From FEN-1279 sp964400285 (lineage in GTDB: Bacteria; Bacteroidota; Ignavibacteria; Tepidaquicellales; Tepidaquicellaceae), in NCBI GenBank assembly GCA_964400285.1, contig CAYNTK010000006.1, positions 129,821 to 193,820 of the forward strand: a stretch of DNA of 64,000 nucleotides. The letters are read 5' to 3'. The translations under genes and the position numbers were made by a program. This document shows, one piece after another, positions 18,369 to 27,742 of the stretch. The first letter of the stretch is position 1. Each line of letters opens with the position of its first letter. The notes below the pieces were generated by a model. It saw only the letters and a program-made list of their open reading frames with translations, had not been told where the DNA came from and ran no database searches.

Positions 18369-18776
18369 TTATTGATAATTAATAGTCAAATAACCTGATG
18401 TAAGAGTATTTGAATAGCAATCAACAACATCTATCCTGTAATATCCGTCATCGTAAAAAGTAACTTTTTTCCAGAACCAAGTCCATGATGTTTTCATATC
18501 ATCTTGTGTTATTGTCGTGTTATAAACCATTTTGCCACGGCTGTTTTCTTTGTAAATTACATAGTCAACACTGTAACAACCGATTTCATAAGGTAATCTT
18601 ACAAGAAAATATAAATAACCACCACCGCTCGGAATGTTAAATGTGCTGCTTGGTGTTATGGGCTTACCATTATCCGTAACTCCTTCACAGAAATACAATG
18701 TCTGTGAACTTGCAGATTTTTGTAAAAGAAACAACGCTGCAACTACGAATATCAAAATAGCTAAGTTTTTCTTCAT
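18369..18776 (-). CDS. Small secreted protein of unknown function
   Basis: 135 residues. The N terminus MKKNLAILIFVVAALFLLQKSASSQ is a clear signal peptide. The mature part of about 110 residues is predicted beta-rich, with four Cys (in YFCEG, IGCYS and VDCYS among others) that could form disulfides outside the cytoplasm. It has its own terminator and a long AT-rich upstream region shared with the divergent M28 peptidase gene. No family recognised. Confidence 0.7.
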   Translation of the reverse strand: MKKNLAILIFVVAALFLLQKSASSQTLYFCEGVTDNGKPITPSSTFNIPSGGGYLYFLVRLPYEIGCYSVDYVIYKENSRGKMVYNTTITQDDMKTSWTWFWKKVTFYDDGYYRIDVVDCYSNTLTSGYLTINYQ

Positions 18777-19005
18777 AGTATTTATATTTAGTTTAGTAAA
18801 TAATGAAAATTATAACAATTTATTTTAACTATCAAGTTCCGAACAAGTATATAAAAATTTTTTAATATTTTATTAATATATCATTTTTTTAAGATTTTAT
18901 GATTTTTTATTATTAAAAAGGACAATTTTTAAAAGTATTGCAACTTTTTATATTTCACTTTAATAAATAATAAATTATTTTGAAAGACAAAATAAATTAA
19001 GTATT

Positions 19006-21084
19006 ATGAAACATCTCAAAATTTTTTCTTTAGTTTTATTCATTTTTGTTAGTTCTTCTATTTTTTCACAGGTCTCTTACAACTCTTTTGTTGCTTCTAT
19101 TATGAATCAGGTTAATACTGATACTGTGTATAGATATGAACGTCAATTAAGTGGTGATACTTCTTGCATTATCGGTGGAGCTCCATATACGATTTTGTCG
19201 AGGCATTACAATTCTGTTCATAACCCAAAAGCTGCACAGTATATTTATGAAAAATTTCAAAGCTTCGGATTGATTACTTGGTATCAAAATATTACTTCAA
19301 CAAATATAAACGTTCTTGCGAAAAAAGTTGGGACTAAATATCCGAATCAATATGTAATAATATGTGGACATTACGATGATATGCCTTCGGGTTCGTTAGC
19401 ACCCGGAGCAGATGATAATGCTTCTGGAACTGTTTGTGTTCTTGAAGCAGCAAGATTATTGAAGAATGTTAACCTTCCTTATACCATAGTATTTGCGGCG
19501 TGGGATGAAGAAGAAAGAGGATTATATGGAAGCAAAGCTTATGCGGATACTGCTTATGCCCACGGAGATTCTATTATTGCAGTTTTAAATTTTGATATGA
19601 TTGCTTATGATGGGAATAACGATGGTCAGCTCGATATTAATACAAACACAGCTTCGATGACTTTAGCTCAGGAATATGCTCAGATTGTCAGTTTATATCA
19701 ACCGACACTTGTTCCACAGGTAACAACTTCACTTAGCGGTGGTAGTGACCATCAATCATTTCAGAATAGAGGATACAAAGCTATTCTCGCAATTGAAGAT
19801 AATGATGATTTTACTCCATATTATCATACTGTAAATGATACCTATGCTTCTTTGAATAAACCTTATATGGTAAAAATGATAAAAGCGGGTATTGCCGCAC
19901 TTGTAACTATTGCCGGCGATTTTAAAATCACGATTCAACACACTCCAATTTCGAGTGGCCCGAGCACTGCTCCTCGAATTGCAACTGCGTTAATAAAATC
20001 CTCATATAGAATTGGAATTGGTGCTAATCAACCAAGATTATATTATAGTGTTAATAATGGTCCATATAGCTATTTGAATCCATCTTATTCAAATCTCGAT
20101 ACTTTTAAATTCACTATTCCCGGTCAATCGCTTGGAACAACAGTGAAATATTATATTGCTGCTCAGGATTCTGCAGGAACTCTTGTTGCTACATTACCTT
20201 CTGGTGGTTCTGGGGTAAATCCTCCCGGAACAACTCCACCTTCTACACAGTTTACTTATCAGGTGGCTAATATTGCAATAATAAATATCGGAACTGGAAC
20301 CGCTACTTCAAATTATCCATTTACCACATATTGGATGGACGGAAGAACTCAGCTTCTATATCTTGCAAATGAAATTAATACGGATAGAATTACTGGTTCT
20401 ATTTCAAAAATTGGTTTTAATGTCGTTAGTAACTCGACGCAAATAATGAATGGATTTAGTGTGAAAATACAACACACAACTCTTACAAGTTTATCAGGGT
20501 GGGTTACCACGGGATGGACTAATTGTTTTAGTGGAAATTATTCTGTCCCCGGAACCGGATGGCAGTATATTGATTTACAAACTCCATTCCAATATAACGG
20601 GACAAGTAATCTTTTAATCGAAATTTGTTATGATAATTCTTCCTATACATCTTATTCACCGGTTTATGCGACTGCTAACTCTGGAAAGACTTGGGGCTAT
20701 TACACTGATAATTCTTCTGGATGCACGATGACAAGTGGTGCTACTCAAGCAAATCGTCCAAATATTTCTTTATATTTGAATACTTCAACGAGTGTAAGCA
20801 ATGAAATTACTGGTATTCCTAAAAAATTTGATTTAAAACAAAATTATCCAAATCCATTTAACCCTGTAACAAAAATTCAATATGAGATTCCAAAAGCAAG
20901 TTTTGTTACGATAAAAGTTTATGATATAATCGGTAGAGAAGTTGCGTTATTAGTTAACTCTAATATGGAAGCAGGTTATTATATGTATGACTTCGATGCC
21001 TCTGCACTATCGAGTGGGGTCTATATCTATAAAATGACTGCTGGTAATTTTGAAAAAACTTTAAGAATGATGGTTGTGAAATAA
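19006..21084 (+). CDS. M28 family zinc aminopeptidase with shared beta-sandwich module and T9SS domain
   Basis: 692 residues. Signal peptide to about residue 21 (SSIFSQ). The M28 catalytic domain has its full metal set: His122 in CGHYDD, Asp136 in PGADDN, Glu169-Glu170 in WDEEERG, Asp197 in NFDM, and a late His in YYHTVND. After an Ig-like linker, residues about 425-595 form a beta-sandwich module with MDGRTQLLY and DLQTPFQYNGTSNLLIEICYD. This module is also present in the propeller protein at 46254-48026. The final 88 residues are a T9SS type A domain (KQNYPNPFNPVT). Predicted secreted peptidase. Terminator at 21113. Confidence 0.92.
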   Translation: MKHLKIFSLVLFIFVSSSIFSQVSYNSFVASIMNQVNTDTVYRYERQLSGDTSCIIGGAPYTILSRHYNSVHNPKAAQYIYEKFQSFGLITWYQNITSTNINVLAKKVGTKYPNQYVIICGHYDDMPSGSLAPGADDNASGTVCVLEAARLLKNVNLPYTIVFAAWDEEERGLYGSKAYADTAYAHGDSIIAVLNFDMIAYDGNNDGQLDINTNTASMTLAQEYAQIVSLYQPTLVPQVTTSLSGGSDHQSFQNRGYKAILAIEDNDDFTPYYHTVNDTYASLNKPYMVKMIKAGIAALVTIAGDFKITIQHTPISSGPSTAPRIATALIKSSYRIGIGANQPRLYYSVNNGPYSYLNPSYSNLDTFKFTIPGQSLGTTVKYYIAAQDSAGTLVATLPSGGSGVNPPGTTPPSTQFTYQVANIAIINIGTGTATSNYPFTTYWMDGRTQLLYLANEINTDRITGSISKIGFNVVSNSTQIMNGFSVKIQHTTLTSLSGWVTTGWTNCFSGNYSVPGTGWQYIDLQTPFQYNGTSNLLIEICYDNSSYTSYSPVYATANSGKTWGYYTDNSSGCTMTSGATQANRPNISLYLNTSTSVSNEITGIPKKFDLKQNYPNPFNPVTKIQYEIPKASFVTIKVYDIIGREVALLVNSNMEAGYYMYDFDASALSSGVYIYKMTAGNFEKTLRMMVVK

Positions 21085-21112
21085 AATTAGATTTTTTATT
21101 GTTTATGTAATT

Positions 21113-21141
21113 AACGGGGAACTTATTTCCCCGTTTTTTTT
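21113..21141 (+). terminator. Intrinsic terminator after the M28 peptidase gene
   Basis: AACGGGGAA at 21113-21121 pairs with TTCCCCGTT at 21127-21135 over a 5-base loop and runs into eight Ts. It also overlaps the end of the convergent gene. Confidence 0.9.
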
Positions 21142-21616
21142 ACCAGACAATCATCATTTTATTTTGGTTATTACGGTCAACAAGAATATTCAATACCATT
21201 CCCGGCTTTACATTATCGAGATTTTTTATATCTAAATATTCAATGTGTTTTATTCTATAAGGAATTTTTCCCGGAACGTTAACATCCATTTCGATTTCAA
21301 TTTTGCGTAAGTTGTTAAGTTTTCCTAAAACAGGACTAACTGAAACAACATTTGCAGACCCGCGAACACCATTTGTTTTTAGTTTATCTATTAATCGTTT
21401 TCTCGAATTGGTAATTATGTAAAAAATTGTACCTAAAATTAAGGGTCCCATAATAAGTGCTGCCCCTAAAACGAAAAAGAAAAATCTTAATGATGCCCCA
21501 TCATCCATCTTCACATCTGGTTCTGTAAATAATCCAAGAACAATCAATACAATTCCGACAACAATATCTATTCCAAAAATTGTAAAAATAATAGGTTTGT
21601 TTTTTGCAGTTAGCAT
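21140..21616 (-). CDS. Membrane protein of unknown function
   Basis: 158 residues with two N-terminal membrane helices (about residues 8-28 and 45-68), followed by a soluble domain of about 90 residues starting NSRKRLIDKLKTNGVRGSANVVSV. The layout (two helices, then a small beta domain with a GVRGSANVVSV-like strand and an ILVDRNNQNK end) resembles proteins with a DUF3592-type domain, but this is only a structural impression. It is convergent with the peptidase gene. Confidence 0.65.
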   Translation of the reverse strand: MLTAKNKPIIFTIFGIDIVVGIVLIVLGLFTEPDVKMDDGASLRFFFFVLGAALIMGPLILGTIFYIITNSRKRLIDKLKTNGVRGSANVVSVSPVLGKLNNLRKIEIEMDVNVPGKIPYRIKHIEYLDIKNLDNVKPGMVLNILVDRNNQNKMMIVW

Positions 21617-21775
21617 AATTAATATAAATTAAATTTTTTAAAAATATTGCTTATGTTTATTCCAATTTTAACTAAATTATTTTTGATATGATATGAAAAA
21701 CAGTTTTTTAACATAATATTATGAACTTGAAATTATAAAGCGATAGTAATATTTTTAAGTAAAGCCATACCGTTA

Positions 21776-22702
21776 TTGAGAATATTGTTTAAATTTATTA
21801 TAAATATTATTTTCGCACTACTTTTTATCTACCCTTCTTTTTCTATTTCTCAATCCGAAGAAAAAGGGCAGCAGAAGGTATTGATATCCTTAATGCTTAC
21901 TGATATAGAGAATATAAATACAAAAGCTGAAACGTTTGATGCAGAATTTTATCTGTGGTTAAAATGGAAAGAAGGTCGTTCGGGAAAAAACATTGAGTAT
22001 ATGAATGTGATTGATTATAAAAATATTTTTTATGATGAATGGGCGGATTCGCTTCAGCGTGTATCAGCAAAGGTTCGCGGAACTTTCAAATCGAGATTTG
22101 ATGTAAAAAAATATCCTTTCGACAAACAGATTCTTAAAATTAGAATAAGTGATTATGACTGGAATTTTGATAGTTTAATGTATGAAGTGGAAACTTCCAA
22201 GGTTGGAATATCGAAAGATATTTTTAATGGAGAATGGGAAATAAAATTAATAGGTGCAACCGCAAGTAAAGAATATATTTCTGAAGATTATTTTTCCGTT
22301 TTTGAATATGCAATCGAAATACAAAGAAAATCCTTTTCGGTTTTTATAAAAATCATTATTCCGCTTTTTATAATTATGGCAATTGCATTTCTGAATCTTT
22401 TTGTTCCGCGTGACCAGATTGAAGCGGGAGCTGGTTTAGCTATTAGCACGTTGCTTACCATAATAGCACTTCATTTTTCGATTTCGTCGCAGTTGCCCGA
22501 GGTCAACTATCCAACAAAAGTTGATATTCTTTTTATAGTTAGTTACTTCTTTAATTTTCTATTAATTGTCTGGGTAGTCTTTGGGTATAATTTTCATATT
22601 TCCGATAAAAAGATTTTGATAACAAAAACAAACAAAGTTCTAAAACCTCTCCTTCCTTTGTTATATTTCATTTTTGCCCTTATCTCGCTAAAGTGGGTAT
22701 AA
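21776..22702 (+). CDS. Prokaryotic pentameric ligand-gated ion channel (Cys-loop receptor homologue)
   Basis: 308 residues. No ATG is available; TTG at 21776 gives a good signal peptide ending near SFSISQ. The extracellular beta domain (about residues 30-185) includes FYLWLKWKE and the Pro-loop signature RFDVKKYPFDKQ (residues 108-118), with no disulfide Cys, as in bacterial members such as GLIC and ELIC. Four helices follow: M1 188-209, M2 214-238 (AGAGLAISTLLTIIALHFS, the pore), M3 248-270 and M4 289-306, with SQLPEVNYPTKVD as the M2-M3 loop. Expected to be a homopentameric channel. Ligand and ion selectivity are unknown. Not clearly linked to neighbours. Confidence 0.88.
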   Translation: MRILFKFIINIIFALLFIYPSFSISQSEEKGQQKVLISLMLTDIENINTKAETFDAEFYLWLKWKEGRSGKNIEYMNVIDYKNIFYDEWADSLQRVSAKVRGTFKSRFDVKKYPFDKQILKIRISDYDWNFDSLMYEVETSKVGISKDIFNGEWEIKLIGATASKEYISEDYFSVFEYAIEIQRKSFSVFIKIIIPLFIIMAIAFLNLFVPRDQIEAGAGLAISTLLTIIALHFSISSQLPEVNYPTKVDILFIVSYFFNFLLIVWVVFGYNFHISDKKILITKTNKVLKPLLPLLYFIFALISLKWV

Positions 22703-22782
22703 GTAGATAAAATAGACAATTTTTTTTCTACTGCAATATAAATCTTAATTTATTAAAATATAAAAAAGTAAAATACTGTATT

Positions 22783-25044
22783 ATGAAAACACAAACAATT
22801 TTATTTTTATCTTTTATATTTTTATTTTATTCAAACTCAAATTCACAATCAAATCAAGACTGGAAGTGGCTTCACCAATCCCCGCAGGGAAATGACTTAC
22901 GCTGGGTTAAAATGTGGGATGCAAATACAATTTATGCTATCGGATATAAAGGAACATTTATAAAAACAACTGATAGAGGTATAACTTGGACAGTTAATCA
23001 TAAAGCAGGAAGGGTATCAGGAATTCCTATTCAGGTTGCTGATTTACGAAATGCGTATTTCTTTGACCAGAACACAGGTATTGTTGTCGGAACGTTTGGT
23101 TCTATATTTAGAACTACAAATGGAGGTATTACTTTCGACAGCACAAATAATCCCGCCCCTACTAATACTACCATTACAGGTATTTCGTTTATTAATAATC
23201 TTACCGGATATGTTGTTTGCGGTTTATCAAATTACAGACTAATGAAAACAACAGATGGAGGTTTAAATTGGTTAGCAAATTATGGAACATCTCCTCGTTT
23301 TTCAAATCCCTATCATATCCATGCCTTTACCGAAAATAAACTTATGGTATTCAATCAGCTTGGAACGGTCTATATGTCCACAAATGGTGGATATAACTGG
23401 GATTCTATTTACATCGGAAGTCAAGTGAATTTTTATCAATCATACTTTATTGATGCAAATACAGGTTATGCCTGTGGAGACTGGGGTAGATGCAGATATA
23501 CAACAAACGGCGGATATAACTGGAATAATATGTCGGGGGTATTGTTTGACAGGGGAATTCATTTTAATGATATAAAGGTAAGAAATAATGCGGTTTATAT
23601 GACAGGAAATTCAAATTATCTGTGGCGTTCAACTAATCTTGGTGCAACTTGGGATTCTCTTGAGTTTATTAATCCATCTGCTCAGCAGCCGTGGAGTAAT
23701 TATTATTATTCTTTTGATTTTTTATCAACCTCTGATACTATGATTGCTGTTGGTTCGCGGGGTTCGATTCATCAAGTTCTATCATCTAACAAGACCCCAC
23801 TTGGTCAATATTTAAAAACAGGAAGCTTACGCGATATTTGGGTTTCTTCGACAGGTTTGATTTTAGCTGTCGGGGCACCTTCATCGTTAACTTCAACTTT
23901 AATTACTCACGACCAGATTTTACGCTCAACCAATTTTGGTGTAAACTGGGAATTGATTTCTCCTTCTCCTACCTCAACTTCGGATTTTTATAGTATTGAT
24001 ATGATTGATGATAATACAGGTTATATTTGCGGTTCAAGGTCTGCAGTGTATAAAACTACGAATGGTGGAATGAACTGGGACTCGCTTGTTATACCGAATA
24101 TTCCAGTTGGTTCTATATTATCCGAAGTAGATTTCGTAAATGCTCAAACAGGGTGGATATTTTCGAGGTATGTCACAGGTTTCGATTCTACAATTTATAA
24201 AACTACAGATGGCGGTATAAACTGGTTTAAACAAAAGCTTAATACATCAGTAGCAAGTGAAAATAATATTTATTCTGCTTGTATGCTTGATGAAAATAAC
24301 GGTTGGTGCTTGAATAATAAACCTCGTCCTTGGAAGACAACTAATGGAGGAGTCAATTGGGATTCGACTAAACTTGGCGATAATTATTTGGCTGGCTCTT
24401 TATATGATATTAAAATGTTAAATGCAATGATAGGCTACTGTGTGGGTTCAAATAATAGAGTCTATAAAACGACAAATGGTGGTGCTACTCCTTGGTCAAA
24501 TGTGAGTTATTCCTCTTCCACTGTAATAACCAATTATGCCTGCGAAGTTTGGAATCCGCTTGAAGTAGTCGTAATGGGAACTTACGGCACAGTATATTAT
24601 ACATCTAATGGTGGCTCGAGCTGGATTAATAAAAATATCGGTGCTAGTATTAATGATGTTTATGGTTCGTATCTAACAACTAATGGGACACTCTATGCAA
24701 CTTCACTCTTGGAAGCAAATATATTTAAAAATTCAAATATGTTTACCGTAGGAATAAAAGTTGTTAATAATTCCATTCCTGATAGATTTACACTATTTCA
24801 AAATTATCCAAATCCTTTTAATCCTTCTACAAACATCAAATATCAAATATCAAATAATGGTTTTGTTACTCTAAAGGTATATAATATTCTCGGGGAAGAA
24901 ATTGCAACTCTTGTTAACGAAAAGCAAAAACCGGGAGTATATGAAGTCCAATTTTCAAACAACTTATTACCAAGCGGAATCTATTTTTATAAGCTTGAAT
25001 CAGAAAATAAATCAGAAACGAAAAAAATGTTATTGATAAAATAA
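22783..25044 (+). CDS. YCF48/BNR-type beta-propeller protein with T9SS domain
   Basis: 753 residues. Signal peptide to about residue 22 (SNSNSQS). The body consists of many repeats of the form KTTDRGITW, RTTNGGITF, KTTDGGLNW and KTTNGGVNWDS, alternating with TGYVVG-like strands. These are typical of YCF48/photosystem II stability-factor-like and sialidase-type (BNR) propellers. The last 86 residues are a T9SS type A domain with FQNYPNPFNPST and terminal KKMLLIK. Secreted or surface protein of unknown ligand. The antiporter gene starts 19 bases after its stop. Confidence 0.88.
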   Translation: MKTQTILFLSFIFLFYSNSNSQSNQDWKWLHQSPQGNDLRWVKMWDANTIYAIGYKGTFIKTTDRGITWTVNHKAGRVSGIPIQVADLRNAYFFDQNTGIVVGTFGSIFRTTNGGITFDSTNNPAPTNTTITGISFINNLTGYVVCGLSNYRLMKTTDGGLNWLANYGTSPRFSNPYHIHAFTENKLMVFNQLGTVYMSTNGGYNWDSIYIGSQVNFYQSYFIDANTGYACGDWGRCRYTTNGGYNWNNMSGVLFDRGIHFNDIKVRNNAVYMTGNSNYLWRSTNLGATWDSLEFINPSAQQPWSNYYYSFDFLSTSDTMIAVGSRGSIHQVLSSNKTPLGQYLKTGSLRDIWVSSTGLILAVGAPSSLTSTLITHDQILRSTNFGVNWELISPSPTSTSDFYSIDMIDDNTGYICGSRSAVYKTTNGGMNWDSLVIPNIPVGSILSEVDFVNAQTGWIFSRYVTGFDSTIYKTTDGGINWFKQKLNTSVASENNIYSACMLDENNGWCLNNKPRPWKTTNGGVNWDSTKLGDNYLAGSLYDIKMLNAMIGYCVGSNNRVYKTTNGGATPWSNVSYSSSTVITNYACEVWNPLEVVVMGTYGTVYYTSNGGSSWINKNIGASINDVYGSYLTTNGTLYATSLLEANIFKNSNMFTVGIKVVNNSIPDRFTLFQNYPNPFNPSTNIKYQISNNGFVTLKVYNILGEEIATLVNEKQKPGVYEVQFSNNLLPSGIYFYKLESENKSETKKMLLIK

Positions 25045-25063
25045 TAACTGCTGCATTTAAATA

Positions 25064-26533
25064 TTGATATTAACTTTAGAAAACATATTGCTAATTGGCT
25101 CTATACTTCTTTTCATTTCAATACTTGCAGGAAAAACTTCTTTTAAATTTGGTGTTCCAACACTTATTTTCTTCTTAATAATTGGGATGCTTGCAGGTTC
25201 TGAAGGTATTGGAGGCATTCATTTCAATGACCCTAAAACTGCTCGATTTCTTGGAATTATTGCTTTAAATTTTATTTTGTTTTCTGGTGGACTGGAAACT
25301 AATTGGGAAAAAGTTAAGCCTGTTTTATGGCAGGGGGTTACACTTTCAACATTAGGTGTTTTAATAACCGCAATTGTTATTGGCATATTTGTTCATTTTG
25401 TTCTTAATTTTTCAATTATTGAAGGTCTGTTAGTTGGTGCAATAGTATCATCTACTGATGCTGCAGCTGTGTTTTCTATCCTACGTTCGAAAAATCTTGC
25501 ACTTAAAGGTAATTTAAGACCAACCCTTGAATTGGAAAGTGGTAGCAATGACCCTATGGCGTATTTCTTAACGATTGCATTTATGGGTTTGATTATTGAT
25601 GGAGGGCTTGGACTTGGTAGTGTTGTAATTTTATTTTTTAGACAATTTATTCTTGGTGCAGTATTTGGATATTTATTTGGTAAGTTCGGGAAAATTGTTA
25701 TTAATAAAATTAGACTCGACTATGAAGGATTATATCCAGTTTTGGTTATCGCATTAATGTTTTTAACTTTTTCGATAACTGATTTTACAGGTGGAAATGG
25801 TTTCTTATCCGTATATTTGACCTCTATTTATCTTGGAAATCAGGAATTAATTCACAAAGCATCTATTATCAGAGTATTTGATGGTCTTGCATGGTTGATG
25901 CAAATAGTATTGTTTATAACTCTTGGGTTGCTCGTCTTTCCAAGCGAAATTATCCCAGTAATGGGTATTGGTTTGTTAATATCTTTATTTCTGATTGTTG
26001 TTGCAAGACCTATCAGTGTATTTTTAAGCTTGATATTTTTTAAAATGAACAATCGTAATCGGTGGTTTATTTCATGGGTAGGTTTAAGAGGAGCAGTCCC
26101 TATTGTATTTGCTACTTATCCTCTATTAGCTGGAATCGAAAAAGCTAATATGATTTTTAATATTGTTTTTTTTATTTCTGTTACATCTGTTATTATTCAA
26201 GGGACTTCGCTTACAAAAGTAGCTAAATGGATGCACGTTTTATTGCCTTGGAAGGTTAAAGCGAGAACTCCCGTTGAAATTATACTTTCCGAAAGTGAAA
26301 AAACCGAACTTACTGAAATTATTCTACCTCTTAATAGTCCAGCAGTTGGTAAACAAATTGTAGAACTTAATTTTCCTAAAACTGTTTTGATAGTTTTAGT
26401 AAATAGAAATGGGAAATATTTAACCCCAAACGGCTCAACGGTTTTGGAAGCTCTCGATGTTTTGCTTTTATTGTCGGAAGACAAAGAAGGTTTAAGGAAG
26501 TCTATTAATTGCTTAACAAGCGAAAATAAGTAA
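25064..26533 (+). CDS. CPA-type K+/H+ antiporter with C-terminal RCK-C domain
   Basis: 489 residues, starting at TTG. About twelve membrane helices. The LEIG-like GMLAGSEGIGG start, the LFSGGLETNW segment and the SSTDAAAVFS plus ESGSNDP blocks (the ion-binding Asp region) place it with NhaP2/CvrA potassium/proton antiporters. Residues about 400-489 form a TrkA-C-like regulatory domain (LPLNSPAVGKQIVELNFP, then LLLLSEDKEGL). It exchanges monovalent cations for protons at the cytoplasmic membrane. It follows the T9SS propeller gene closely, but no functional link is evident. Confidence 0.88.
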   Translation: MILTLENILLIGSILLFISILAGKTSFKFGVPTLIFFLIIGMLAGSEGIGGIHFNDPKTARFLGIIALNFILFSGGLETNWEKVKPVLWQGVTLSTLGVLITAIVIGIFVHFVLNFSIIEGLLVGAIVSSTDAAAVFSILRSKNLALKGNLRPTLELESGSNDPMAYFLTIAFMGLIIDGGLGLGSVVILFFRQFILGAVFGYLFGKFGKIVINKIRLDYEGLYPVLVIALMFLTFSITDFTGGNGFLSVYLTSIYLGNQELIHKASIIRVFDGLAWLMQIVLFITLGLLVFPSEIIPVMGIGLLISLFLIVVARPISVFLSLIFFKMNNRNRWFISWVGLRGAVPIVFATYPLLAGIEKANMIFNIVFFISVTSVIIQGTSLTKVAKWMHVLLPWKVKARTPVEIILSESEKTELTEIILPLNSPAVGKQIVELNFPKTVLIVLVNRNGKYLTPNGSTVLEALDVLLLLSEDKEGLRKSINCLTSENK

Positions 26534-26557
26534 CAATTTTTCTGATGTTTTTTTATT

Positions 26558-27682
26558 CTAATAGTTATTCCTCATTCTTCTCGGGCATGGAGGAAGCTCT
26601 ACTTCGACAAAGCCATCATAACTTCCTTCGATGCAGGTTAGCGGGTCACAACATGTGTGACATACTCTTTTATATGCATCGAACCCTTTCAGTTCAACAT
26701 CTTTAGATATAAAATCTTCTTTTATGGTTTCACTTTTTAGCAAGTCGGTACTTAAATATTTTTTATTATCATCGGGAAATACTGTTACGACTACTGAGTT
26801 GTATCCTATTTCGTTTTGTATTTTTAATGCACCGATGAAATTTGCTCCGGAAGATATACCAACTCCTATTCCAAGCTCTGCTGCAAGTTTTTGTGCCATA
26901 ATTATTGCATCTCCATCATATACACTGACTACGTGGTCGAGTGAATTCAAATTAACAATTGGTGGAATAAACTCATCTGAAATTCCTTGTATTCTGTGCT
27001 TACCTACTTTATGCCCTGTGGTTAAAGTTGGAGAGTTTGCTGGTTCGAGAGGATGAATTTTAACCGAAGAATGCATTTCTTTAAGATATTTTCCTACACC
27101 CATAATAGTTCCTCCTGTTCCCACTCCTGCTACAAATGCATCTGGTTTTAGTGAACGAAATCTTAATTGCCACCAAATTTCAGGCCCTGTAGTTTCGTAA
27201 TGTGCTAAACAATTATCTTCATTTGAAAATTGCCTCGGCAAGAATGTATTTTCTTTTGACTTTGCATATTCTTCTGCACGACTAATACTTCCAAGGAATC
27301 CCCCATCTTCTTTACTTACTAGGTTTATTTTTGCACCAAGACTTTTTATTAATTCTATCCTTTCACGACTCATCCAATCTGGCATATAAATGATTACTTG
27401 ATGACCGAGTGCTCTTCCTATTGCAGAAAATGAAATACCGGTATTTCCGCTTGTTGCCTCGAGTATTTCCGCTCCAATTTTAATGTTACCTCTTACATAT
27501 GCTTTTTTTAATATATGAAGAGCCATTCTGTCTTTTATGCTTCCCGTCATATTAAGATTCTCGGCTTTTGCATAAATAGTACGCGGTTCATTCTTGTAAT
27601 AAAAATTTATTGCAAGCAAAGGAGTGTTCCCGATTAAATGTGAAATACTGTGTAGTTTAAGTTTAAGAGATTGAGTTAACAT
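26558..27682 (-). CDS. Cysteine-synthase/CBS-like PLP enzyme with Cys-rich C-terminal tail
   Basis: 374 residues. Fold-type II PLP enzyme: Schiff-base Lys50 in TGSIKDRMA, substrate loop SGNTG (about residues 79-83), phosphate-binding GVGTGGT, and a late GISSGANFIGAL block. This matches O-acetylserine (thiol) lyases and bacterial cystathionine beta-synthases. Beyond the usual end (about residue 310) it has a tail with Cys341, Cys344, Cys345, Cys350 and Cys366 (RVCHTCCDPLTC), possibly a metal or persulfide site. Predicted to make cysteine or cystathionine in the cytoplasm; the exact substrate is open. It is convergent with the antiporter gene. Confidence 0.85.
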   Translation of the reverse strand: MLTQSLKLKLHSISHLIGNTPLLAINFYYKNEPRTIYAKAENLNMTGSIKDRMALHILKKAYVRGNIKIGAEILEATSGNTGISFSAIGRALGHQVIIYMPDWMSRERIELIKSLGAKINLVSKEDGGFLGSISRAEEYAKSKENTFLPRQFSNEDNCLAHYETTGPEIWWQLRFRSLKPDAFVAGVGTGGTIMGVGKYLKEMHSSVKIHPLEPANSPTLTTGHKVGKHRIQGISDEFIPPIVNLNSLDHVVSVYDGDAIIMAQKLAAELGIGVGISSGANFIGALKIQNEIGYNSVVVTVFPDDNKKYLSTDLLKSETIKEDFISKDVELKGFDAYKRVCHTCCDPLTCIEGSYDGFVEVELPPCPRRMRNNY

Positions 27683-27742
27683 TTTTTAAATTAAAATTTG
27701 ATGTGAAATATAAATTAAAAGAGTGAATAAAAATATACAATA

